From contig JACRAZ010000099.1 of NCBI GenBank assembly GCA_016213205.1, forward strand, positions 186,001 to 250,000: 64,000 nt of DNA, read 5' to 3'. The notes under the pieces were generated by a model. It saw only the letters and a list, made by a program, of their open reading frames with translations. It ran no database searches and was not told the origin of the DNA. A program made the position numbers and the translations under genes. Positions 8,574-17,194 of the stretch are shown here, in pieces. This DNA is from Burkholderiales bacterium. GTDB lineage: Bacteria; Pseudomonadota; Gammaproteobacteria; Burkholderiales; Burkholderiaceae_C. Numbering within the stretch: position 1 is the stretch's first letter; every line of letters starts with the position of its first letter.

Positions 8574-9515
8574 ATGAACGACATCACCCTGCAGAACTTC
8601 GAAGCCGACCTGATCCAGGCCTCGATGCAGCAGCCTGTGCTGCTGGACATCTGGGCCCCCTGGTGCGGGCCCTGCCGCACGCTGGGCCCGATCCTCGAGA
8701 AGGTGGAACAAGCCTACGGCGGGCGATTCAAGCTCGCCAAGCTCAACAGCGATGAGCAGCCGGAGATCGCCGGTCAGTTGAGCCAGGCCTTCGGCGTGCG
8801 CTCGATCCCGTTCTGCGTGCTGTTCGACAAGGGGCAGCCGGTGGACGGTTTCGTCGGCGCGCTGCCCGAATCCCAGGTGCGCGAGTTCCTGGACCGCCAT
8901 GTGCCCAGTGCCGAGGCACTGGAGGCCGAGGCCGAGACCGAGGAAGCTGAGGCACTGGAAGCCGCTGGCGACACCGATGCGGCGCTGGCCAAGCTGCAAC
9001 AGGCGGTGGCCATCGACCCTGCCAACGACGCGGCCCGCTACGACTACGTCAAGCTGCTGCTCGAAACCGGCCATGTGGCGCAGGCGCGCCAGGCCTTCGA
9101 CCCCGTGGCCAGCAAGGCCTTGCTGGATGCCCGCATCGCCGCACTGGGCCTGTGGCTCGCCGCTTGCGAGAAGGCGCCGCAGGCACGCTCGCCGGAGGTG
9201 CTGGCCGCGGCAATCGAAACCAATCGGCGGGACTTCGAAGCCCGCTACGAGCTCGCCCAGACGCTGATGGCCACCGGCCGCTTCACCGACGCGATGGAGG
9301 CCCTGCTCGAGATCGTGATGCGTGACAAGGCGTGGAACGACCAACTGGCCCGCAAGACCTATGTGGCCATCCTCGAACTGATGAGCAAGCCCGCACCGAA
9401 GGCCGGTGCCGAGCAGGCCAAGGGCACGCTCGAACTCACCGGCAAGCAGCAGGCCGCGCCCAGCGACCCGGTGATCGACCAGTACCGCCGCAAGCTCAGC
9501 ATGGCGCTGTTCTGA
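8574..9515 (+). CDS. trxA: Thioredoxin-TPR protein (CnoX/YbbN-like)
   Basis: Cytoplasmic protein with an N-terminal thioredoxin domain (about 1-110) and a C-terminal tetratricopeptide region (about 120-290), 313 residues in all. The redox motif is intact: [13 protein letters not shown] with the cysteines at 31 and 34, unlike E. coli CnoX where one cysteine is lost. The TPR part reads [25 protein letters not shown]. CnoX-type proteins act as chaperone-holdases that protect proteins from oxidation and pass them to GroEL or DnaK; whether that applies here is inferred. The ATG at 8574 begins the thioredoxin fold; the upstream open frame is spurious. Followed by yajC-secDF. Confidence 0.88.
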   Translation: MNDITLQNFEADLIQASMQQPVLLDIWAPWCGPCRTLGPILEKVEQAYGGRFKLAKLNSDEQPEIAGQLSQAFGVRSIPFCVLFDKGQPVDGFVGALPESQVREFLDRHVPSAEALEAEAETEEAEALEAAGDTDAALAKLQQAVAIDPANDAARYDYVKLLLETGHVAQARQAFDPVASKALLDARIAALGLWLAACEKAPQARSPEVLAAAIETNRRDFEARYELAQTLMATGRFTDAMEALLEIVMRDKAWNDQLARKTYVAILELMSKPAPKAGAEQAKGTLELTGKQQAAPSDPVIDQYRRKLSMALF

Positions 9516-9576
9516 CCCGGCGCGGCCGGGTTCGCCGGCCCGCCGCCCGAGCCCGGGGCTGCGCCACCCCGACGCA

Positions 9577-9582
9577 TAGAAT
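9577..9582 (+). promoter_or_regulatory. Candidate -10 of yajC-secDF
   Basis: TAGAAT in the context CATAGAATCC, about 50 bases upstream of the yajC GTG. No convincing -35 hexamer at 16-18 bases. Confidence 0.35.
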
Positions 9583-9591
9583 CCGCCGTTT

Positions 9592-9612
9592 GGCCCGCGC
9601 GCCGCGCGGGCC
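9592..9612 (+). promoter_or_regulatory. GC hairpin in yajC leader
   Basis: GGCCCGCGC (9592-9600) pairs perfectly with GCGCGGGCC (9604-9612) around a 3-base loop, in the presumed 5' leader of yajC just before the ribosome binding site AAGGAAG. There is no T-run, so a terminator is unlikely; an RNA-stability or attenuation role is possible. Confidence 0.4.
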
Positions 9613-9632
9613 TGTTCTCAAGGAAGACCGAC

Positions 9633-9968
9633 GTGTTCATCTCCAACGCCTACGCCCAGGCTGCTCCCGCCGCCGGTGGCGCCGATTCCATGCTCGGCTC
9701 GCTCGGCCAGATGCTGCCGCTGGTGCTGATGTTCGTGGTGCTCTACTTCATCATGATCCGCCCCCAGATGAAGCGCCAGAAGGAGCACAAGGCCATGCTC
9801 GAGGCGCTGGCCAAGGGCGACGAGGTGGTCACCTCCGGCGGCATGATCGGCCGCATCGCCAAGCTCGGCGAGACCTTCGTGCAGGTGGAAGTGGCCAACG
9901 GCGTGGAACTGCAGGTGCAGCGCAGCGCCATCGTCCAGGTGCTGCCCAAGGGCACCTTCGGCAAGTGA
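9633..9968 (+). CDS. yajC: Sec translocon accessory protein YajC
   Basis: Small inner-membrane subunit that associates with SecD and SecF of the Sec holotranslocon. The 111 residues have one membrane span at about 24-42 (MLPLVLMFVVLYFIMIRP) followed by the conserved cytosolic segment QMKRQKEHKAML and GDEVVTSGGMIGRI. The start is GTG at 9633, supported by AAGGAAG about 7 bases upstream and by the canonical MFISNAYAQ N-terminus. It heads yajC-secD-secF. Confidence 0.96.
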   Translation: MFISNAYAQAAPAAGGADSMLGSLGQMLPLVLMFVVLYFIMIRPQMKRQKEHKAMLEALAKGDEVVTSGGMIGRIAKLGETFVQVEVANGVELQVQRSAIVQVLPKGTFGK

Positions 9969-9976
9969 GACCGTCG

Positions 9977-10036
9977 GCTCACTGCCCCCAGCGTGAGGCC
10001 GGCGTGCGACAGCATGAAGGTCCTGCGGCAGTGAGC
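9977..10036 (+). promoter_or_regulatory. Long-loop inverted repeat in yajC-secD gap
   Basis: GCTCACTGCC (9977-9986) is the exact reverse complement of GGCAGTGAGC (10027-10036), with a 40-base loop. It fills most of the 133-base gap between yajC and secD, where no gene is apparent. Both arms are followed by C-runs. It could fold in the mRNA and set secD expression relative to yajC; this is inference. Confidence 0.4.
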
Positions 10037-10101
10037 CCCCGGTTGCCCTGCGAGGTCAGATCCGCCAACGCCTGCGGCCCGGCCGGGCCAAGGAAGCCCC
10101 G

Positions 10102-12000
10102 ATGAACCGTTATCCCTGGTGGAAGTACCTGATCCTCGGCCTCGCGCTGGTGATCGGGCTGCTCTACACGCTGCCCAACTTCTTTGGCGAGGCCCCTGCG
10201 GTGCAGGTGTCCAGTGCCAAGGCCACGATCAAGCTCGATGCGGCGCTGGTGCCGCGCATCGAATCCGCCTTGGCGCAGGCCGGCCTGAAACCCGACTTCG
10301 TGCAGTTCGAGGGCAACTCGATCAAGGCGCGGTTCGCCGACACGGACACCCAGATCAAGGCCAAGGACACGATCAGCAAGGCGCTGAACCCCGACCCGGC
10401 CAACCCGACCTGGATCGTCGCGCTGAACCTGCTGTCGCGCTCGCCCACCTGGCTGGCCCGCCTGCACGCGCTGCCGATGTACCTGGGCCTCGACCTGCGC
10501 GGCGGCGTGCACTTCCTGATGCAGGTCGACATGAAGTCGGCGCTGACCAAGAAGGCCGAGAGTTTCGTCGGCGACATCCGCAGCCTGCTGCGCGACAAGA
10601 ACATCCGTCACGCCGGCATCGCCCGCGAGGGCAACGACGTGGTCGTGCGCTTCCGCGAGCGCGCGGTGCTCACGCAAGCGCAGGGGCTGCTTGCCGACCA
10701 GTTGCCCGACCTGCAATGGGCCGAAGCCGCCGACGGCAGCGAGTTCCGGCTCACCGGCACGCTCAAGCCCGAGGCCGCGCGCCGCATCCAGGACGGCGCG
10801 CTGAAGCAGAACATCACCACGCTGCACAACCGGGTGAACGAACTCGGCGTCGCCGAGCCGGTGATCCAGCAGCAGGGCGCCGACCGCATCGTCGTGCAGT
10901 TGCCCGGCGTGCAGGACACCGCCAAGGCCAAGGACATCATCGGCCGCACCGCGACGCTCGAGATGCGCATGGTCAACACCAGCACCGAGGCGCTCGACGC
11001 GCTGCGGGGTGCAGGCCCGGTGCCCTTCGGCAGCGAGCGCTACCTGGAGCGCGACGGCACACCGATCATCGTGTTCCGCCAGGTCATCATCAGCGGTGAC
11101 AGCCTCACCGATGCGCAGCCCGGCTTCGACTCGCAGACCCAGGAGCCCAAGGTCGACCTGACCGTCGATGCCAAGGGCGGCCGCATCATGCGCGACGTCT
11201 CGCGCGAGAACATCGGCAAGCGCATGGCAATCCTGCTGTTCGAGAAGGGCAAGGGCGAGGTCGTCACCGCGCCGGTGATCCGCGGCGAACTCGGCAATCG
11301 CTTCCAGATCTCGGGACGCATGTCCACGGTGGAGGCAAACGACACCGCGCTGCTGCTGCGGGCGGGCTCGCTGGCCGCGCCGATGGAGATCATCGAGGAA
11401 CGCACGATCGGCCCGACGCTGGGCGCCGAGAACATCGCCAAGGGCTTCCACAGCGTGGCCTACGGCTTTGCCGCGATTGCCGTGTTCATGTGCGGCTACT
11501 ACCTGCTGTTCGGCGTGTTCTCCACGCTGGCACTGGCGCTGAACCTGCTGCTGCTGGTGGCCGTGCTGTCGATGCTACAGGCCACGCTCACCCTGCCGGG
11601 CATCGCGGCCATCGCGCTCACGCTGGGCATGGCCATCGACGCCAACGTGCTGATCAACGAGCGCGTGCGGGAGGAACTGCGCAGCGGCGCCTCACCACAG
11701 GCGGCCATATCCGCCGGCTACGAACGCGCCTTTGCGACCATCCTCGACTCGAACATCACCACGCTGATCGCGGGCCTGGCGTTGCTGGCCTTCGGCTCCG
11801 GCTTCGTGCGGGGCTTTGCGGTGGTGCACTGCCTGGGCATCCTGACCTCGATGTTCTCGGCGGTGATGTTCTCGCGCGGGCTGGTGAACCTGTGGTACGG
11901 CCGCCAGAAAAAGCTGAAGTCGATCTCGATCGGCCAGATCTGGAAGCCCGCGACAGCGCCGGGTGGCGCCACCGGCGGCACGCCGGACGACAAGGCTTGA
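10102..12000 (+). CDS. secD: Protein translocase subunit SecD
   Basis: Membrane protein that uses the proton gradient to pull secreted proteins out of the SecYEG channel on the periplasmic side. 632 residues, normal for the proteobacterial form. The order is a first membrane span (about 8-25), a large periplasmic P1 domain (LGLDLRGGVHFLMQVDM and LHNRVNELGVAEPVIQQQG are typical), and five C-terminal spans containing GMAIDANVLINERVREELR and the FATILDSNITTLIAG loop. secF starts 12 bases after its stop, behind a GGAGAG ribosome binding site. Functionally tied to YajC and SecF. Confidence 0.97.
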   Translation: MNRYPWWKYLILGLALVIGLLYTLPNFFGEAPAVQVSSAKATIKLDAALVPRIESALAQAGLKPDFVQFEGNSIKARFADTDTQIKAKDTISKALNPDPANPTWIVALNLLSRSPTWLARLHALPMYLGLDLRGGVHFLMQVDMKSALTKKAESFVGDIRSLLRDKNIRHAGIAREGNDVVVRFRERAVLTQAQGLLADQLPDLQWAEAADGSEFRLTGTLKPEAARRIQDGALKQNITTLHNRVNELGVAEPVIQQQGADRIVVQLPGVQDTAKAKDIIGRTATLEMRMVNTSTEALDALRGAGPVPFGSERYLERDGTPIIVFRQVIISGDSLTDAQPGFDSQTQEPKVDLTVDAKGGRIMRDVSRENIGKRMAILLFEKGKGEVVTAPVIRGELGNRFQISGRMSTVEANDTALLLRAGSLAAPMEIIEERTIGPTLGAENIAKGFHSVAYGFAAIAVFMCGYYLLFGVFSTLALALNLLLLVAVLSMLQATLTLPGIAAIALTLGMAIDANVLINERVREELRSGASPQAAISAGYERAFATILDSNITTLIAGLALLAFGSGFVRGFAVVHCLGILTSMFSAVMFSRGLVNLWYGRQKKLKSISIGQIWKPATAPGGATGGTPDDKA

Positions 12001-12012
12001 GGAGAGCCCACG

Positions 12013-13056
12013 ATGGAATTCTTCCGGATCCGGCGCGACATCCCGTTCATGCGGCACGCGCTGGTGTTCAACATCATCTCGTTCCTCACCTTCGCGGCGG
12101 CGGTGTTCTTCCTGGCCACGCGCGGGCTGCACCTGTCGATCGAGTTCACCGGCGGCACCGTGCTCGAGGTCGAGTACGCGCAGGCCGCCAACCTGGAGCG
12201 CGCGCGTGCCGCGGTCGACACGCTCAAGCTCGGTGAGGTGCAGGTCCAGAACTTCGGCACCTCGCACGACGTGATGATCCGCCTGCCCGCGCGCGGCGAC
12301 CTCAAGACCAGCGAACAGGCCACGCTCGCCACGCGTGCCTTCGCCGCGCTGTGCCAGGCCGAAAGCAGCCAACTCGGCACCAAGGCCTACACCACACCGC
12401 AGGGCGAGCAGGTGAGCCGCCCCTCCTGCACATCGGCCGATGGCAAGGAACCGGTGAAGCTCACCCGCACCGAATTCGTCGGTCCGGCCGTGGGCTCGGA
12501 GCTTGCGGCCGACGGGGCCAAGGCACTGGCCTTCGTCGTGATCGGCATCATGGTCTACCTCGCCTTCCGCTTCGAGTGGAAGTTCTCGGTGGCCGCGATC
12601 GTCGCCAACCTGCACGACGTGATCATCATCCTGGGCTTCTTTGCGTTCTTTCAGTGGGAGTTCTCGCTGGCCGTGTTGGCCGCGGTGCTGGCGGTGCTGG
12701 GCTACTCGGTGAACGAGTCGGTGGTCATCTTCGACCGGATCCGCGAAGCCTTCCGCAAGTACCGCAAGCTCGACACCCAGCAGGTCATCGACCACGCGAT
12801 CACCAGCACGATGAGCCGCACCATCATCACCCACGGCTCCACGCAGATGATGGTGCTGTCGATGCTGATCTGGGGCGGGCCCACGCTGCACTACTTCGCG
12901 GTGGCACTGACGATCGGCATCCTGTTCGGCATCTACTCTTCGGTGTTCGTGGCCGCGGCCATCGCGATGTGGCTTGGCGTCAAGCGCGAGGACTTGGTCA
13001 AATTCACTGTCAAGGACCACGATCCGAACGATCCCAACGCCGGGGCGGTGGTATAG
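12013..13056 (+). CDS. secF: Protein translocase subunit SecF
   Basis: Partner of SecD in the Sec holotranslocon. 347 residues, slightly longer than the usual 310-330; the extra length lies in the periplasmic loop before FVGPAVGSELAADG. Signatures include IEFTGGTVLEV after the first membrane span, then AFRFEWKFSVAAIVANLHDV and GYSVNESVVIFDRIRE in the C-terminal membrane bundle, and SRTIITHGSTQMMVLS. Last gene of yajC-secD-secF; the DUF1631 gene begins 40 bases downstream and could be read through. Confidence 0.97.
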   Translation: MEFFRIRRDIPFMRHALVFNIISFLTFAAAVFFLATRGLHLSIEFTGGTVLEVEYAQAANLERARAAVDTLKLGEVQVQNFGTSHDVMIRLPARGDLKTSEQATLATRAFAALCQAESSQLGTKAYTTPQGEQVSRPSCTSADGKEPVKLTRTEFVGPAVGSELAADGAKALAFVVIGIMVYLAFRFEWKFSVAAIVANLHDVIIILGFFAFFQWEFSLAVLAAVLAVLGYSVNESVVIFDRIREAFRKYRKLDTQQVIDHAITSTMSRTIITHGSTQMMVLSMLIWGGPTLHYFAVALTIGILFGIYSSVFVAAAIAMWLGVKREDLVKFTVKDHDPNDPNAGAVV

Positions 13057-13096
13057 AGTAGGCATTCCGTCACGAACCGTCTGCCTACCCTTGCCC

Positions 13097-15454
13097 ATGG
13101 CGACCAGCGCCAACGCCAGCCAGCTCGCCAGCGAGGCCCGTCGGCTGTACACCGATGAACTGGTCAAGGGTCTGCCCATGCTGGTGCGGCATGTGGCCGA
13201 CGGCGCACGCCATTCGCTGGACAAGCCCGCTGAGTTCCAGACCGCCCAGCGGCGGCGCGACCTGGTCCAGGGCCTGCAGAAATCTGCACGAAACTGGCTG
13301 GCCAGCATGAACGACGGCCTGCACCACGTGCTGGTCAACGGTGCCTCGGCCATCCAGCCCGGCGACCTGCCGCCACCGGGCAGTGCGGGCGGCAAGGGCC
13401 TCTCGCTGGTGGACGACGACACGATTGACCGCGAGATCCTGACCTCCCGCCTCGCGCTGGCCATCATGGACCGCGCGTCATGGGAGTTCAGCGACCTGCG
13501 GTCGCGCGTGGCCAGCCTCGAGCGACGACAGGAACTCGAGACCCATGACATGCTGCGCGCCCACGTGCTGGCCCGCGTGGTGCACGACGCTTGGCGCGGC
13601 GCCGGCCTCACGGCCGAGGATTGGCGGGAAGCCCAGCCCTGGCTGCACGACGAATTTGCCGCGCTCACCGAGGAGGCCTACCACGAGGTGAACCGATGGC
13701 TGGTCGAGCGCCAGGTGCTGCCCGAAATCGACCTGCGCCCGATGATCCGCCGCACGCGCGACAGCGGCGCTGCCAGCGTCACCGGTGCCGGCATCGCGCC
13801 GGCGCGTCCGGCCGTGGTGCCGTCCACCGGTCGCCCGGCAGGTCTGGTGGCGCAACTGTCGAATCCATCGACAGGCCAGGCTGCGGCACTTGGCCATGGC
13901 CAGGATTCCGTTCGCGGCGGCGTCGGTGATGAAACCCGGATGATGACCCGCGCTGCCCCATTGGCGCGTGGCAGCGATCACGCCCAGGCCGTGCTGGGCC
14001 GGCTGAACCGCCTGGTCGGACGCCAGTTGCCCAACTTCGCCGATACCTCGCGCGGGCCTGCGGCGGTGACTCCCCGGCTGTCACGGGCCATCGAACTGGC
14101 GCAGAACAGCCTGAAGCAGCGGCTCGTGTCGGTGCCGCACGGCGCTGCACCTGCCGTGACGACGCCGATGCTGCTGGACGAACTGCAGCAACGCAAGCAG
14201 TTGCTCAAGCACGCCGCCAGCACGCCTGGCGAGCGCGCCACGATCGAGATCGTGGCGATGATGTTCCAGAGCATCCTCACCGACGACCGGATTCCCGCGG
14301 CGGTGCGCGTGTGGTTCGCCCGCCTGCAAATGCCGGTGCTGCGGGTCGCGGTGAGCGAGCCCGACTTCTTCGCCACCATCGACCACCCGGCACGCCGCCT
14401 GATCGATCGCATGGGCGCCTGCGTGATGGGCTTCGACAACTCGGCCCAGGCGGTGGGCGACACCCTGGAGAAGGAAATCAAGCGTGTCGTGCAGGTGGTC
14501 GAGGCCTATCCGGACACCGGTCGCCGTGTATTCCAGACCGTGCTCACCGAATTCGAGAAGTTCCTGGAACACTACTTCCGCACCGAGAACGAGGCCACGC
14601 GCAAGGGCGTTTCGCTGGCGCAGCAGGTCGAGCAGCGCGAGACCTTGGCCATCCAGTACACGATCGAGCTGCGTCGCATGCTCAATGAAGTGCCGGTCCA
14701 GGAAGGTGTGCGCCAGTTCCTGTTCCAGGTCTGGGCCGACGTGCTGGCCACGACCGCCGTTCGCTATGGCCAGCAGTCCGACGAAACCAAGGACATGAAG
14801 CGGGCTGCAGCCGACCTGATCTGGTCCGCCAGTGCCAAGGTGACGCGCGAAGAGCGCGCCGAGGTCATCCGCCGGCTGCCCTTGCTGCTCAAGCGCCTGC
14901 GGGACGGCATGGCCACGGCGCACATGAGCACCGAGCGGCAGGACGAGCACATCCAGTCCTTGAACAATTCCTTGGCCGCTGCATTCACCGCCAAGGCCGC
15001 GGTGATTCCGAGCGACCGCCTCACCGAGCTGATGGAACGGCTCGAAACCCTGGAAGAACTGCTGCCAGACGCGGCCGACCTGGAAATCGACGAGTCGATG
15101 GTGCTCGACCTTTCCGGCCATGAAAGCTCCGAGCTGGAAGTGGTGGCCGAAGGTGGCTCGATGCCAACGCCGGCGATGGTGGCCTGGGCGCGCGAGCTGC
15201 TGGTGGGCAGCTGGTACATGCTGGACTACCGGGGCCACAACGAAGCCGTGCAGCTGGTCTGGCACGGCATGCGGCGTCAGCTCTCGCTGTTTGTCGCCAC
15301 CAGCGGACGCTGCATCCTGTTCCAGCAGCAGCGCCTGGCCGCTTTCCTGCAGGCCGGCCTGCTGTTGCCGGCGCAGGACGAAGCCCTCACGGTCAAGGCC
15401 ACGCGCAGCGCGCTCGCCAAGCTGGACGCCGACCCTTCGCGTCTGATGAACTGA
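13097..15454 (+). CDS. DUF1631 family protein
   Basis: Large cytoplasmic protein of 785 residues with no signal peptide or obvious membrane span. It matches the DUF1631 pattern of beta- and gammaproteobacteria: N-terminal RRLYTDELVKGLPMLVRHVA, a mainly helical body with LAPARMP-like segment RLQMPVLRVAVSEPDFF and HPARRLIDRMG, and a C-terminal segment GSWYMLDYRGHNEAVQLVW that looks beta-rich. No enzymatic motif is visible and the role of the family is not established. The ATG at 13097 was chosen because the in-frame upstream extension is shadow of secF. It converges with smg. Confidence 0.85.
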   Translation: MATSANASQLASEARRLYTDELVKGLPMLVRHVADGARHSLDKPAEFQTAQRRRDLVQGLQKSARNWLASMNDGLHHVLVNGASAIQPGDLPPPGSAGGKGLSLVDDDTIDREILTSRLALAIMDRASWEFSDLRSRVASLERRQELETHDMLRAHVLARVVHDAWRGAGLTAEDWREAQPWLHDEFAALTEEAYHEVNRWLVERQVLPEIDLRPMIRRTRDSGAASVTGAGIAPARPAVVPSTGRPAGLVAQLSNPSTGQAAALGHGQDSVRGGVGDETRMMTRAAPLARGSDHAQAVLGRLNRLVGRQLPNFADTSRGPAAVTPRLSRAIELAQNSLKQRLVSVPHGAAPAVTTPMLLDELQQRKQLLKHAASTPGERATIEIVAMMFQSILTDDRIPAAVRVWFARLQMPVLRVAVSEPDFFATIDHPARRLIDRMGACVMGFDNSAQAVGDTLEKEIKRVVQVVEAYPDTGRRVFQTVLTEFEKFLEHYFRTENEATRKGVSLAQQVEQRETLAIQYTIELRRMLNEVPVQEGVRQFLFQVWADVLATTAVRYGQQSDETKDMKRAAADLIWSASAKVTREERAEVIRRLPLLLKRLRDGMATAHMSTERQDEHIQSLNNSLAAAFTAKAAVIPSDRLTELMERLETLEELLPDAADLEIDESMVLDLSGHESSELEVVAEGGSMPTPAMVAWARELLVGSWYMLDYRGHNEAVQLVWHGMRRQLSLFVATSGRCILFQQQRLAAFLQAGLLLPAQDEALTVKATRSALAKLDADPSRLMN

Positions 15455-15490
15455 ACGCGCGCGAGCACCAGCGGCCGAACGGCCTGCCGC

Positions 15491-15943
15491 TCAATGGATC
15501 AAGCGCTCTTCGGGTGCGACGAACAATTCGTCGAGGATCAGCGCGTCCGGTTCCTCGCCGAGGCTCCAGAACACCATCAGCACGATGACCTTCAGGTCCT
15601 CCAGCGGCAGCGGGCAGGCGCCCACGGCCGTGGCGCGGTCGATCACCATTTCGCGCATCGGCGCTGGCAGCACGCCGGCCGATTCGAGGAAGGTCACGAA
15701 GCCGATCGAGTCTTCGCCCAGGCGGTCAATCTCGGCCGATGAATACACCCGCATGCTGCTGGCGCCCTGCTCACCGGCATAGGCCTGGGCAGTTTCAGCC
15801 AGCCCATCCAGCCAGCTCAAGGCCTCGCGGATTTCGTCGGTTTCGAAACCCACGGCGGACAGCTTGCGCGTCAACTGGTCATGGTCCGGACAGGCGTCCG
15901 GCCGCCAGTAGTTCTCATACAGGTAGACCAGAACCTCGAACAT
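15491..15943 (-). CDS. smg: Smg family protein (DUF494)
   Basis: 150-residue cytoplasmic protein of the Smg/DUF494 family, recognised by MFEVLVYLYENYW at the N-terminus, the Leu-rich middle AVGFETDEIREALSWLDGL, and the C-terminal LKVIVLMVFWS. Its biochemical role is not firmly known; it is regularly found next to dprA, as here, and is often near topA or def-fmt. It follows dprA by 108 bases on the same strand. A TATAGT hexamer lies just 6 bases upstream of the ATG, so the gene may have its own promoter producing a leaderless mRNA. Confidence 0.92.
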   Translation of the reverse strand: MFEVLVYLYENYWRPDACPDHDQLTRKLSAVGFETDEIREALSWLDGLAETAQAYAGEQGASSMRVYSSAEIDRLGEDSIGFVTFLESAGVLPAPMREMVIDRATAVGACPLPLEDLKVIVLMVFWSLGEEPDALILDELFVAPEERLIH

Positions 15944-15949
15944 GAATTG

Positions 15950-15955
15950 ACTATA
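15950..15955 (-). promoter_or_regulatory. -10-like TATAGT abutting smg start
   Basis: The minus strand reads TATAGT, then six bases, then the smg ATG. If used as a -10 box, transcription would start at or next to the start codon. No -35 match was found. Confidence 0.4.
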
Positions 15956-16051
15956 CCCCAGGGCCTCTGCGGTGGGGCGTGAAGCGGGTCGGGTTAGCGT
16001 GGGCGGGCCCCACTACATCGGCCCGAATCCACAACCACGCCGGTGCAGTCC

Positions 16052-17170
16052 TCAGGCACTTTGCCGCCGCTGGAACAATCCGCCTGGAAGGCGGGTCACC
16101 TGGCCGTCCAGTTCGAGTTCCATCAAGCGCACATTCAGGGCCGGCGCAGGCCAGCCACAGCGCGCGATCAGGGCATCGAGGGTCGACGGGTCATGGCCCA
16201 GCGCCCGCAACACGGGATCGCTGTCATCGGATGCGCTGCCTTGTGCCGGCTCGGCGGCTGCCAGGTCGAGCCGGCGCTGCCGTGGCGCGGCGTCCAGTTC
16301 TTCCAGGACATCGGCGACGCACTCGACCAGCTTGGCACCCTCGCGCAACAACGCATGGCAGCCGCGCGCCTGGGGCGAGTGGATGGACCCCGGAATCGCA
16401 AACACCTCGCGGCCCGACTCGACGGCCTGGCGCGCGGTGATCAACGATCCCGACCGCAGCGCAGCCTCCACCACCAGCGTGCCGCGGCTCAGGCCGGCAA
16501 TGATGCGATTGCGTTGCGGGAAGTGCGGCGCCAGCGGAGGCGTGTCGAGCGCAAACTCACTGACCATCAGGCCTTCTTGCGCAATGCGTTCGGCCAGCGC
16601 CCGATGCGCTCGCGGGTAGACCTGGTCGAGCCCGGTGCCTACCACTGCCACGGTGCTGCCCGGCCCTTGCAGGGCGCCTTGGTGCGCCGCGCCGTCGATG
16701 CCGGAGGCCAGACCGGACACCACCGTCCAGCCCTGCGCACTGAGCTCGGCCGCCCAGCGGCGCGCATTCTCCAGGCCCTGAGGCGTGGGCGCTCGGCTGC
16801 CGACAACCGCCACCGAAGGCGCCGCCAGCAGTTCCACCCGTCCCTCCAGGTACAGCAGCAACGGCGGATCTGCGGTGTGCAGCAGCTGTTCGGGGTAGTC
16901 GGGGTCGGCCAGTGTCAGGAGGCGTCGTTGGGGCTTTTCGGCCAGCCACTGGCGCGTACGGGCCACGCGCTTGGTGTGGCCCTCGGGTGCTTCGACCAAC
17001 TCGGCCGCGCGGCGAGTCCCGAGCAACACTTGCAGCCGCTGCGCATCGGCCGCCGCCACCGCCTCGGGCGACCCGAACGCGGCCAGCAGGCGCCGCATCG
17101 CATCGCGGCCCAGCCCGGTGCGGTGCACCAGCCAGAGCCATGCATCGAGTTCGCAGTCGTCAAGCGCCAC
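16052..17170 (-). CDS. dprA: DNA-processing protein DprA
   Basis: Binds incoming single-stranded DNA and loads RecA during natural transformation. 372 residues: an N-terminal SAM-like region, a Rossmann-fold core and a C-terminal winged-helix-like tail. Core motifs are VVGSRAPTPQG (122-132), SGLASGIDGAAH (152-163), FPQRNRIIAGLS (217-228) and EAALRSGSLITARQA (235-249). The start is a GTG at 17170, 24 bases after the LysM gene stop. Its presence fits a competent lineage, though DprA alone does not prove competence; PilSR in the same window regulates pili that could serve uptake. Confidence 0.95.
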   Translation of the reverse strand: MALDDCELDAWLWLVHRTGLGRDAMRRLLAAFGSPEAVAAADAQRLQVLLGTRRAAELVEAPEGHTKRVARTRQWLAEKPQRRLLTLADPDYPEQLLHTADPPLLLYLEGRVELLAAPSVAVVGSRAPTPQGLENARRWAAELSAQGWTVVSGLASGIDGAAHQGALQGPGSTVAVVGTGLDQVYPRAHRALAERIAQEGLMVSEFALDTPPLAPHFPQRNRIIAGLSRGTLVVEAALRSGSLITARQAVESGREVFAIPGSIHSPQARGCHALLREGAKLVECVADVLEELDAAPRQRRLDLAAAEPAQGSASDDSDPVLRALGHDPSTLDALIARCGWPAPALNVRLMELELDGQVTRLPGGLFQRRQSA

Positions 17171-17194
17171 GGCTGGCGCCCCGGCCTCGTGGCT

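Noticed and set aside
11692-13668. Minus-strand open frame over secF and DUF1631
   Set aside because: Antisense shadow; no recognisable domain, while secF is unambiguous.
15470-15491. GC inverted repeat between DUF1631 gene and smg
   Set aside because: Imperfect stem without T-run; too weak to call a terminator.
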